A stretch of 39,382 nt of DNA from an uncultured Clostridia bacterium (lineage in GTDB: Bacteria > Bacillota > Clostridia > UMGS1883): NCBI GenBank assembly GCA_934476455.1, contig CAKSNY010000027.1:1-39382 (forward strand). The letters run 5' to 3'. This document shows positions 25,554-34,087 of the stretch, piece after piece. Under the pieces are notes generated by a model, which searched no databases, was not told the origin of the DNA, and was given only the letters and a program-made list of their open reading frames with translations. Numbering within the stretch: position 1 is the stretch's first letter; each line of letters starts with the position of its first letter. The position numbers and the translations under genes are program-made.

Positions 25554-28500
25554 ATGAGATATTATAAAAATAAAATTATTGCATGGATTATATTTTCTGC
25601 CATGTGCTTGGGAGTGCCTTGCTTTCAGGTGTCGGTGTCGGCAGACGACACTTTTTCCTTTATCAATTTATACGAGGATTTTGAAAGCTATGGCGACAAG
25701 TCCGATACAACTAAATTCCCAAGTGCCACAAGCGGTGCTTTTCTTAAGAATATGGAGAGATTAAACGCCGGCAATGGATGGTCCGACGGCTGGTATGACA
25801 ATTCTGATAAGGGTATTACCGGCAATCACAAGCTATGCATCACCGGGGCACGTACAGGCCTTGATTTGTATTCTTCTCATTTGGGCACATATCCTATAAT
25901 GAGAGATTTTGTATCTACTATGGATTTTTCCAAAGGGGCAGAATACTATGTTTCAATAAATGCTATGCCATCTATTGAAAAAAGCAGTGTTAACCTTTCC
26001 AAACACAACCTTACCTTTAAAATAGGGGACATTTCCTTTGGCACGAAATATGTTGAGGGTAAGACCACTTCAACAAATGGTTATTATTATCCCCATCTTT
26101 CTGTGGATGGCAGCACATATACAAGCGAAAATGGATATGCTACGGCTGCCTACCATAACTATTATGTTAAAATCACCGTGGATGCAGAGGGTAAGGCAAG
26201 TATAGATTTCAGCATGGACGGTGTTAAGGAACTTGATGATTCCGATCTTTCTCTTACAAATGCAAACTGCCTTATTATAACGGACAACAATGATTCTACC
26301 GCAAGAGTGTCTGACATAACAATAGAGGGCTATAGTAAGGCGGAACTGGATAACGTGAGAAAGCTCATTTCGGATTATGCGGCGGGAACTGTTGCTATAG
26401 AGACGGTAAACTCAGCCATAAGCTCACTTGGAACGATTGCGCAAAGGGAACTTAATTCCGAACTTTTCGAAGCCGTTACCTCCATGGGAGCAATTGAAGA
26501 TTTTGAAAGCTATGCGGATGCTGATAATCAAACCCTGTTTGCTGCATGGGACAGTAAAGTAAAGCTCTCAGACTGTAATCCCGCAAACGGCGGCACAGGA
26601 TGGGACGGCGGATGGTATGACAACGGTAACGGTACTGTTTCGGGTAACCATCAGCTGAGATTAAATGATGGTTTTGCCGCAAACGGAAGAGAGCTAGATT
26701 TGTATGCATGGAGTCTTACTTCATATCCTCTTTCCAGAAAGCTGTCAAACCCCATAGATTTTACCAAAAAAGGTGAATACTATATTTCCGTAAAAGCAAT
26801 GCCATCCATAATGAAAAGCAGCGTTAATTTCGGTAAACATAATCTTTCTTTTTCCTTGGGAGACAGTATAAGCTTCGGAACAAAATATGTGGAGGGACAA
26901 AGCACTTCTGAAAATGGATATTATTATCCAAGCCTTTCTCTGGGTGAAGAAACCCTCACAGGGACTCAGGGCTATGCCACTGCCACATATTATAACTATT
27001 TGTTAAATATCATTACAGACGGAAACGGTGGAGCAACTGTACGATTTAAGCTCTATACCGCAGGTTCTGACCCTGCTGCCGACTATACACTCACTGCTAA
27101 TGCCTCCAGGCTCGCAAATCTTGATACCTTCAGTATTTCTGACACGAATAATGCTACCTCAAGAGTCAGCAGCATCAATATTGAATATTACAGTGACAGC
27201 CGTATTTCTGCCGCCAGAGATGCCATAGACAATCTGGCAAAGGGCACAGTGACATATGATGATGCCTATAAAATCGTAAATGCCGTAACCGGACTTGCAA
27301 AAGAGCATCTTCTTGCAGAACTTGAGGATAATAACGGCTATCTCAGGATCGAAAACGGAGAATTTAAAAGTGTGGACGGAGTGAAGATCATAGACAGTAC
27401 GAGCGTGGGTAACAGTCTTATGTATAACTTTAAGATAAAAAATAATTTTAAAGATGATAAGCACATCCGTGCATACTTGGCTGTTTATTACGACAGAAAG
27501 CTTAGCGGCGTTAGAAGTTTGGATGTGACCGCAAAATCAAGAACCACCACTGATACTCATTTCCTGGGATTCACGGGGGAGGGTGAGGATGTAGTTCCTC
27601 CGGGTGAAGATACCAAAAGACAGGTCAAGGTCTTTTTGTGGCAAACAGATACTGTCATGCCCTATGATAAGCCTATAGAAATGTATTCTCTGGCAAACAG
27701 AGCGGTTCATCCAACCCCTTTTGCGGCTGATACGGATGAAAGGATTACGGTGGCCTTCATGGGCGACAGCATAACCCATAGCGGAGCAAGCTATGCGAAA
27801 TGGGTGGAATACTATTACAGACTCAAGTACCCCAATAAGGACATTATATTTGCAAACAAGGGAATATCGGGAGAGTCATGTGCAAATGTGGTGAGCCGTT
27901 TCAATTGGGATATTTTAAACGGCATGTACACGGATAAACCCGATGAAGCCACCCTTATGATTGGTATGAACGATGTAAACAGAAGCCTGTACCCCGATGG
28001 GGATGAGAATGCCAAACAAAGCGCAATAAATAATTGCCTGAAAAATATCAGAAAAATGGTGGCTTTGTGTGAGGAAAACAACATAAAGCTCACTCTCATT
28101 ACACCGGCTCTTTACGACGAAAATGAAAGCTATTCGTCATACCAGAACAATGTGGGTGTCAATGCTGCTCTGGGTAAGGTTGCAGAGGGCGTTATAGAAA
28201 TAGCTAACGAAAATAACTTGGCTTATATAGATTTCTATGGAGCTGTCAATAATTTTAACCGTGAAATACGTGCCATGGCAGAGTTTGAAAGCTCTATAGT
28301 TTTCAACGGTGCAGACAGAATACACCCCATTTCAAACGGTCAGTTTGCAGAGGGCTTCATATTTATAAATCAACAGATACATGACAGTACCATTGCGAGT
28401 GTTGAGATTGATGTGCAATCCATGGAAACCATAAAGAAGAATGCTTTAGCAGAAAATGTTACATATAATGATGGAGTGCTTTCATACAGATATTCTCCTG

Positions 28501-29021
28501 CCTCTCTTCCCTTTGCGATAACGAGTGAATACACAAAGAACGAGGATGAATTTGGGCTTCCCTTAACAGGGAATATGAATAGGGAAATTATTAGGGTAAC
28601 AGGACTTGAAGAGGGCACATATCTTATTAAATTTGGTGATACGATAATCGGAGAATACACTTCTTCTGAACTTGCACTGGGTATAAATATTGCACTCATA
28701 GAGGTTAATCCGGGACAAATTCAGTCACAAGAGCTCTATGAACTTGTGGCTGCAAAGACGCTCAATGATCAGAAACTCAGGGATATAGCATATGTAGAAC
28801 GCTCTCTTGTTTCCGCAGGAATTGACCTCTCGGATACGGAAAAGTGCATAGCCTACGCTACCGAAAATGATTACGGGAACTCCACCGATTCAAGAAAAAA
28901 GGCATATGTCGAACTCAAATCTCAGCAAGAGACTCTGGCAGGGGAAATTGATGTTCTTGAAGCTCAGGCAAAGAGTAAGGCAATTCCCTTAAGCTATACT
29001 GTGCAGATCATTAGACAATAA
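25554..29021 (+). CDS. Large exported SGNH/GDSL esterase with duplicated beta-sandwich modules
   Basis: The ATG at 25554 has AGGAGG 5 bases upstream and gives 1155 residues with a signal peptide ending in VSVSA. Two related modules of about 280 residues follow, each a GxKY-containing beta-sandwich plus a helical spacer. An accessory beta-sandwich (about 595-720) has AYLAVYYDRKLSG and VKVFLWQTD. The SGNH hydrolase domain (727-945) has GDSIT with S739, KGISGES, GMND and D921-x-x-H924. The last 210 residues are mixed beta then helical. Such esterases remove acetyl groups from plant or host glycans. The gene uses more CTC and GCC codons than its neighbours, which may mean separate origin. No SLH or sorting signal was seen, so it is probably secreted. 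Confidence 0.85.
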   Translation: MRYYKNKIIAWIIFSAMCLGVPCFQVSVSADDTFSFINLYEDFESYGDKSDTTKFPSATSGAFLKNMERLNAGNGWSDGWYDNSDKGITGNHKLCITGARTGLDLYSSHLGTYPIMRDFVSTMDFSKGAEYYVSINAMPSIEKSSVNLSKHNLTFKIGDISFGTKYVEGKTTSTNGYYYPHLSVDGSTYTSENGYATAAYHNYYVKITVDAEGKASIDFSMDGVKELDDSDLSLTNANCLIITDNNDSTARVSDITIEGYSKAELDNVRKLISDYAAGTVAIETVNSAISSLGTIAQRELNSELFEAVTSMGAIEDFESYADADNQTLFAAWDSKVKLSDCNPANGGTGWDGGWYDNGNGTVSGNHQLRLNDGFAANGRELDLYAWSLTSYPLSRKLSNPIDFTKKGEYYISVKAMPSIMKSSVNFGKHNLSFSLGDSISFGTKYVEGQSTSENGYYYPSLSLGEETLTGTQGYATATYYNYLLNIITDGNGGATVRFKLYTAGSDPAADYTLTANASRLANLDTFSISDTNNATSRVSSINIEYYSDSRISAARDAIDNLAKGTVTYDDAYKIVNAVTGLAKEHLLAELEDNNGYLRIENGEFKSVDGVKIIDSTSVGNSLMYNFKIKNNFKDDKHIRAYLAVYYDRKLSGVRSLDVTAKSRTTTDTHFLGFTGEGEDVVPPGEDTKRQVKVFLWQTDTVMPYDKPIEMYSLANRAVHPTPFAADTDERITVAFMGDSITHSGASYAKWVEYYYRLKYPNKDIIFANKGISGESCANVVSRFNWDILNGMYTDKPDEATLMIGMNDVNRSLYPDGDENAKQSAINNCLKNIRKMVALCEENNIKLTLITPALYDENESYSSYQNNVGVNAALGKVAEGVIEIANENNLAYIDFYGAVNNFNREIRAMAEFESSIVFNGADRIHPISNGQFAEGFIFINQQIHDSTIASVEIDVQSMETIKKNALAENVTYNDGVLSYRYSPASLPFAITSEYTKNEDEFGLPLTGNMNREIIRVTGLEEGTYLIKFGDTIIGEYTSSELALGINIALIEVNPGQIQSQELYELVAAKTLNDQKLRDIAYVERSLVSAGIDLSDTEKCIAYATENDYGNSTDSRKKAYVELKSQQETLAGEIDVLEAQAKSKAIPLSYTVQIIRQ
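25650..27330 (+). repeat. Tandem duplication of about 840 bp inside the esterase gene
   Basis: Two consecutive coding units, roughly 25650-26490 and 26490-27330, encode the same order of motifs: DFESY, WDGGWYDN or WSDGWYDN, FTKKGEYYISVKAMPSI or a close variant, SFGTKYVEG, NGYYYP, then a helical spacer. Protein similarity is high in blocks while the DNA has clearly diverged, so the duplication is old. Boundaries are approximate. Confidence 0.7.
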
Positions 29022-29326
29022 CAAAAGAAAGTATATCATGATATAACTTATTACGGTTGTAATAGGATACGGAAGGGGGTGCGGACACATTTTTGCAATC
29101 TGAAAGAGGATTGGGTATTTTATTTTCTCAGTTTTTGGGGAAAGGAACCGGTGTCTGTACGCGGTTTATGCGTACAATTTCTATATGAAGAGTTTTATGT
29201 GACATTTAATCCGGCTTGAAAAGAAGTATTACTTTGGGGGAGTAAGACTATTATGCCATGGGGGTACAAGATCTCAATTCTCATTTAATTTAACAAAGCG
29301 ACAGGGGATAACATGAGAAAATTAAA
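29022..29326. other. Gene-free stretch with a 7-bp inverted repeat
   Basis: No convincing gene was found in these 305 bases. TGTACGC and GCGTACA form an inverted repeat at 29156-29176 around a 7-base loop, and a 14-base palindrome lies at 29032-29045. A frame of about 55 codons is open through the middle but resembles nothing I know. No terminator with a U run is visible after the esterase gene. Since the next 1.7 kb is full of gene fragments, this may be the edge of a rearrangement or an eroded insertion element. Confidence 0.4.
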
Positions 29327-30031
29327 ATGCAGACATACAAAATAGCAGTTATAACAGGGGACGGCATTGGTCCGGAGGTATTGGCAGAGGGAATTAAGGT
29401 ATTGGAAAGAGCGGCAGAGCTAGACGGCGGCTTTCGGTTCGAATTTACCCATTTCCCGTGGGGCTGCCGCTACTATCTGGAGCATGGAACAATGATGCCA
29501 AAGGACGGCATTCGTCAGTTTTCGGATTTTGATGCAATTTATTTGGGCGCAGTGGGCTATCCCGGCGTTCCGGATCATATTTCGCTTTGGGATTTGCTAG
29601 TGACCATCCGTCACGAGTTTGACCAATACGTCAATTTGCGCCCCGTCAAGCTTTTAAAGGGCGCGCCGTGTCCATTAAAGGATGTTGCCCGTGAGGATAT
29701 TGATATGCTGGTGATTCGCGAGAACAGCGAGGGTGAATATGCAGGCGAGGGAAACTGGCTGTTTAGAGGCGAGCCGGACAGTCAGGAAATTCTGGATTTA
29801 ATTGCAGTAGCAAAGGAAACAACCGGCGAAGATATTCGGGTTTGCGGGTCGTGCCTCTCTGATTTATCCGTAATTTTTAAATACGGTAAAGCGGTGTCAT
29901 TTGCTTTTGGGGCAGGTCGTGATTTTTCTGACCCAGGTGGCGCTCATCAGGCCAATGAATATATAGAATGCGACAGATTGTTATCCTATGCTAAAATAAT
30001 TGCGGGGTACATTCTGCGTGTTTTAGGCTAA
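29327..30031 (+). pseudogene. Chimeric ORF: N-terminus of tartrate/isopropylmalate-type dehydrogenase joined to C-terminus of M20 peptidase
   Basis: Residues 1-147 match the start of the tartrate dehydrogenase branch of the isocitrate/isopropylmalate dehydrogenase family: VITGDGIGPEV, LGAVGYPGVPDHISLWDLL, YVNLRPVKLL and VIRENSEGEYAGEGNWLF. The family normally runs to about 350 residues, but here its catalytic Lys/Asp half is missing. From about residue 150 the text changes to the end of an M20 metallopeptidase: RVCGSCLSDLS, GAGRDFSDPGGAHQANEYIE and a closing helix. The junction falls near 29765-29790 and the frame is kept. The upstream ribosome site is weak. Neither half should be active, so this is best read as a deletion fusion of two former neighbours. 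Confidence 0.75.
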
Positions 30032-30087
30032 GCCATGTTTATTCAGAACATCCTATAGTATACATATAGACAGAGGGGCCATTATCT

Positions 30088-30243
30088 ATGAGCGGGCCGG
30101 ATAAAGAGATTGAAAGTTGCCGGATTAACACGTTCTATGTCAAAGAAAGATGTTCTCCTGGTCATGCAGCATGCGTAGGATTTCTTGGCAGACTAAAGAA
30201 TGAAACGTTTTATGGACGCTCATGGATTGATGGTTCAATTTAG
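30088..30243 (+). mobile_element. IS3-family transposase remnant (OrfB C-terminal fragment)
   Basis: A 51-codon frame from ATG 30088 to TAG 30241-30243 contains ERCSPGHAACVGFLGRLKNE followed by TFYGRSW. This matches the IS3/IS150-type DDE integrase stretch around the catalytic glutamate (normally SPDN-x-x-x-E-x-F-F-G-x-L-K-x-E). The catalytic glutamate position appears replaced (ACVGF where ACEGF is usual), and both ends of the gene are missing, so it is dead. CAAACC/GGTTTG at 30246-30268 form a small hairpin after it. It sits between the chimeric ORF and the truncated DUF4432 gene and may have driven the rearrangement. Confidence 0.7.
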
Positions 30244-30289
30244 TGCAAACCACCCGCTTAACGGTTTGTTTGATTGAAAGGAGAAACGA

Positions 30290-31021
30290 ATGGACAGGAA
30301 AGAATTATTGAAGCATATTGGTTCTGTTGAGCAAATTGGCGGGATCAGAGATTTCAAAATCAATGATGGTAGAGCCAAAGGCGTTCGTGTTATCGAGATT
30401 AATACAGGCAATTTGCGCTTTTCGGTTCTGCCAGATAGGTGTATGGATATTGCACATGCATATTATAGAGGCGATTCAGTAAGCTGGATTTCAAAAACAG
30501 GCATTGTAGCGCCAACATATTATGAAAAGGATGGAACAAGCTGGCTTCGCAGCTTTTGTGGTGGACTTGTCACTACTTGTGGACTCAAAAACATCGGTCG
30601 TCCTGTCGGTGAGTATGGACTTCATGGCAGAATTGCAAACACACCTGCACAAAAGGTAAGCGTTTATGCTGATTGGAGAGATGAAGAATATATTATGCGT
30701 GTCTCAGGTGAAATGCGTGAAAATATTGTATTTGGTGAAAATCTTGTTCTTAAAAGAACCATCACAGCAAAGCTTTTTTGTGATGATATTTTATTGGAAG
30801 ATACTATTACAAATGAAGGATTTTCAGAGGAAAAAATTGCGCTTTGTTATCATTGTAATTTTGGTTATCCGCTCATATGCAAAAATGCCAGAATAACAAA
30901 TGTGCCGGAGGATATTTCCTATATATCTGCACCAGTTCACGGAAAAGAAGAAGAAGAATGTATTGATGTAAAATACCGTGATGATATCGTGACAGTGGGG
31001 ATTAAAAATCGGTATATTTGA
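30290..31021 (+). pseudogene. Truncated DUF4432 family protein (aldose-epimerase-like)
   Basis: The 243-residue product is a clear paralog of the intact 310-residue protein at 35249. Both share HIGSxEQIGGI, VLPDRCMDI, GLVTTCGLKNIG, GLHGRIANTPAQK and NEGFSxEKIALCY. The match stops after GIKN near residue 239, and about 70 C-terminal residues (the part with GLEPRTTSLGG in the paralog) are missing. A good ribosome site (AAAGGAG) remains. DUF4432 proteins have the galactose-mutarotase fold and are thought to act on sugars. Loss of the C-terminal strands should disrupt the fold, so it is probably non-functional. Confidence 0.75.
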
Positions 31022-31045
31022 ATTATTTATATTGGGGGTACAACA

Positions 31046-33178
31046 GTGAAAAATAATTATCAATTTCTACGGAAAAACAGTGTGTTTTGGTCATGCCTTG
31101 GATCTTCTTTTGATCCGCCGATTTACGATGAAAACGGGAAATTGTTCCCGCTTTATTCGGGTGAAGATCAAAAAACAATTATGAGAAGCAATAAAAACTT
31201 TGCCAAAGCCGGTGTAAAAACCTTTTCATCGGATTTGCATTTAGGGTGGGTAGGGGAAAATAAGTACGATTATTCCTTAACAGACGCAACGCTGGAAAAA
31301 GTTTTTTCGGAAAACGAGGATATATTTTTTATCCCGCGTATAAAGCTTAACGTTCCGGTTGAGTGGTGTTATTATCACCCGGAGGATGTGTGCGTGTATT
31401 ACGGCGGACCGGATACCGCAGATAAGATAAAAAAGCTTGTGGGTACGCCGAAGCATGATTACCTTGGATATGAATCTCCGGACGGTGTATATACTGCCGG
31501 AAAAAAGGTGGATAAAAGGCCAAACGTGGGAGGCGTTATTGCAAGACAAAGCTTTTCAAGCAAACAGTGGAAGCACGATGCCGGAGAGGCGCTGATAAGG
31601 CTTATTAAAAGAATAGAAAATGGGAAATACGGCGATAGAATTATCGGTTATCATATTGCGTACGGCGTCAGTGGTGAAACTTGCGTTTGGGGCAGATTTG
31701 CATCACCGCACAAAGGTGATTACGGTATAGGGCATAAGCGTGAATTTTTAAAATGGGCAGAAAACAAATACGGCGGAGAAGATAAATTGTGTAAAGCGTG
31801 GCACCTCAAGGATATAAAAAACTTTAATCTTCCGTCACCGGAGCAAAGAGAAGGAAAAACCGCAGCCTTTGACAAATTTGTTCGAAAAACTGACGAAGAT
31901 AAGATATGTATCGATTATGATCTGTTTTCATCTAAGGTAAATGCAGACGCCATTGAATATTTTGGAAAGCTCGTTAAAGAGAATACACAAAATAAGCTTG
32001 TAGGCATATTTTACGGCTATTTTTTACATATAGATAACGCTGCATACACAGGACACCTTGAAATAGAAAGACTTTTAAATTCACCGTACGTTGATTTCTT
32101 TGCAGCACCAAAGCCATATTTTCGCTGCATAAACGGAGAACCCGGCGGCGAGATGTGCCCATCACTGTCCGTAAACCGAAAAAAAGTATGGTTTGACGAA
32201 ACTGACATAAGAACCTTTTTGGCGAAAGACGCACCGGATTACTGGGCATCAAGAACCCCGGAGGACACAATTACCATTCTTTGGAGAGAACTTTCAAAAA
32301 ACCTTGCACACGGCTCAGGTTTTTGGTGGATGGACTTGGGCGTGGGCTGGTATGAAAGTGATATTCTTATGAATGAAATAAAACGGCTTGTTAATATAAA
32401 GGATAACCTGATCGAAAAACCGAAGAAAAACATAGGCGATATTCTTATATTGGTTGATGAAGACAGCTGTAATTATATAAGGGTTAATCACGACTTTAGG
32501 TGCGGTTTTATGGAGAATTTTATAAGCGAATGTAACCTAACCGGTGCAATTGCGGAGGTGTATCGGCTTAAAGATTTAAAAGAGCTTGATCTTAGCAGGT
32601 ATAAGCTAATCGTATTTGCATATACCTTTAAAATTGACAATGAAATAAGAGAAATTATAAAGAAGAATGTCACAAAAGATGTTAATATGATGTTTAACTG
32701 GGCAAGCGGTCTATATAAAGAAAACAGCTGCAGCTTTGATAACTGCAAAGAGCTTACAGGATTTGATTTATCGGTGTCCGAAAAGGATAACGGATACGGA
32801 TTTCCGAACCTGTCAGTACGCGGCGCAAAACCCGTTGTAACAGATAAAAAGAATGCGGCGCCTGTTGTTTATGAAATGAAAAGGACGGACGGCGGAAAAA
32901 ACTATATAAATCTTATGCCTTATCTAAATTCGGAGCATATAAGAGCTATTGCAGAAAAATCCGGATGTCATATGTATACAGACGCATGCAATGTTACTGT
33001 TTATGGGGATAACAGGTTCATTGCCTTTTTCCCCAAGGATAGCTATGAAGGCAGCATTCACTTTAAGGAAAGGGAAAAATTAAAAGACGTTTTACATAAT
33101 GCAAAATACAGCGGCGCGGACGAAATAAAAGTTCATTTGGGAAAATGTGACGCTGCGTTCTTCATTAAGGAAAATTAA
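31046..33178 (+). CDS. GH42-like cytoplasmic glycosidase
   Basis: The GTG start at 31046 has a G-rich site upstream and yields 710 residues without a signal peptide. The barrel carries a likely acid/base E211 (IAYGVSGET) and nucleophile E385 (KVWFDETDIRTF), about 175 residues apart, as in GH42 beta-galactosidases. Residues about 440-620 resemble the trimerisation domain (DILILVDEDSC; LDLSRYKLIVFAYTF), followed by a short beta domain. The rest is divergent from classical GH42 enzymes, with an unusual KRIENGKYGDRIIGYHIAYG segment, so a related unassigned family is possible. It follows the truncated DUF4432 gene by 24 bases and precedes the deacetylase gene. Confidence 0.7.
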   Translation: MKNNYQFLRKNSVFWSCLGSSFDPPIYDENGKLFPLYSGEDQKTIMRSNKNFAKAGVKTFSSDLHLGWVGENKYDYSLTDATLEKVFSENEDIFFIPRIKLNVPVEWCYYHPEDVCVYYGGPDTADKIKKLVGTPKHDYLGYESPDGVYTAGKKVDKRPNVGGVIARQSFSSKQWKHDAGEALIRLIKRIENGKYGDRIIGYHIAYGVSGETCVWGRFASPHKGDYGIGHKREFLKWAENKYGGEDKLCKAWHLKDIKNFNLPSPEQREGKTAAFDKFVRKTDEDKICIDYDLFSSKVNADAIEYFGKLVKENTQNKLVGIFYGYFLHIDNAAYTGHLEIERLLNSPYVDFFAAPKPYFRCINGEPGGEMCPSLSVNRKKVWFDETDIRTFLAKDAPDYWASRTPEDTITILWRELSKNLAHGSGFWWMDLGVGWYESDILMNEIKRLVNIKDNLIEKPKKNIGDILILVDEDSCNYIRVNHDFRCGFMENFISECNLTGAIAEVYRLKDLKELDLSRYKLIVFAYTFKIDNEIREIIKKNVTKDVNMMFNWASGLYKENSCSFDNCKELTGFDLSVSEKDNGYGFPNLSVRGAKPVVTDKKNAAPVVYEMKRTDGGKNYINLMPYLNSEHIRAIAEKSGCHMYTDACNVTVYGDNRFIAFFPKDSYEGSIHFKEREKLKDVLHNAKYSGADEIKVHLGKCDAAFFIKEN

Positions 33179-33214
33179 ATGCTAATAACAAAGTTTTAAA
33201 GGCGGATGATAACA

Positions 33215-34066
33215 ATGAAAATTTTAATGATAGGTGCACACCAGGACGATAACGAATTTCAATGCGGCGGTCTGGCGCACAAGTATGTAAAAATGGGATA
33301 TGAGGTCAGATTTTTAAGCCTATGTAACGGATGCGGCGGACATCATATTCTATCGCCCGAGGAAACTGTGAAAACAAGGGCGGCTGAATCTGCAAGGGTG
33401 GCAGATTATTTGGGCGTTCAGTATGATGTTTGGGATATTGACGATTGTAATTTGGTTCCGGATCTTAAAACGCGGAAAAGGCTGATTTGCTATATCCGCG
33501 AATTTGCACCTGATATGATTATAACGCACAGACCGAACGACTATATGCCGGATCATCGTGCGGCGGGGCAGCTTGTTCAGGACGTTTCTTATCTTTTAAT
33601 CGTTCCGCATGAATGTCCCGAAGTGCCGGCAATGCGAAAAATGCCCGTAATTATGTATAACAGGGACAAATTTTCAAACCCTGTTTTCCGCGGCGATATT
33701 GTTTTGGATATGGATGATGAAATTGAAACAAAGCTTAAAATAGCAAGCTTTAACGTAAGCCAAGTATATGAATGGCTGCCGTATTCAGAAGGGTATGAAG
33801 ACGAAGTTCCGGAAAGTGAAGCAGACCGCTTCAATTGGCTTAAAGGAATGGAAATTACACAGGATACAACCGATGAAGAGGTTATAGCAGCCGGCAGAGG
33901 ATACGGTGTCAGGTATGCAAAAATTGCTGCACTTTTCAGAAAAGAATTGATTAAACGTTACGGCAGTGAAAAAGGCAGTAAAATCCGTTATGCGGAGGCA
34001 TATGAGATGTGCGAGTACGGCGCCGAATTAACGCCGCAGCTTGAAAAAATGTTATTTCCGTTTTAA
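33215..34066 (+). CDS. PIG-L family zinc-dependent deacetylase
   Basis: Start at ATG 33215 is preferred over the in-frame ATG at 33206 because the ribosome site AAAGGCGG is properly spaced only for the later one. The 283-residue protein opens with MKILMIGAHQDDNE, the PIG-L/LmbE motif whose H9, D11 and D12 region binds zinc and activates water. A later THRPNDYMPDHRAA holds the second metal and catalytic histidines. Members remove acetyl groups from N-acetylglucosamine-containing molecules and related compounds. Without a signal peptide it should act in the cytoplasm, perhaps on an imported N-acetylated sugar, which would agree with the NagZ-like GH3 at 21014. Confidence 0.88.
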   Translation: MKILMIGAHQDDNEFQCGGLAHKYVKMGYEVRFLSLCNGCGGHHILSPEETVKTRAAESARVADYLGVQYDVWDIDDCNLVPDLKTRKRLICYIREFAPDMIITHRPNDYMPDHRAAGQLVQDVSYLLIVPHECPEVPAMRKMPVIMYNRDKFSNPVFRGDIVLDMDDEIETKLKIASFNVSQVYEWLPYSEGYEDEVPESEADRFNWLKGMEITQDTTDEEVIAAGRGYGVRYAKIAALFRKELIKRYGSEKGSKIRYAEAYEMCEYGAELTPQLEKMLFPF

Positions 34067-34087
34067 ATAGAATAAGGATGTAGGTAT

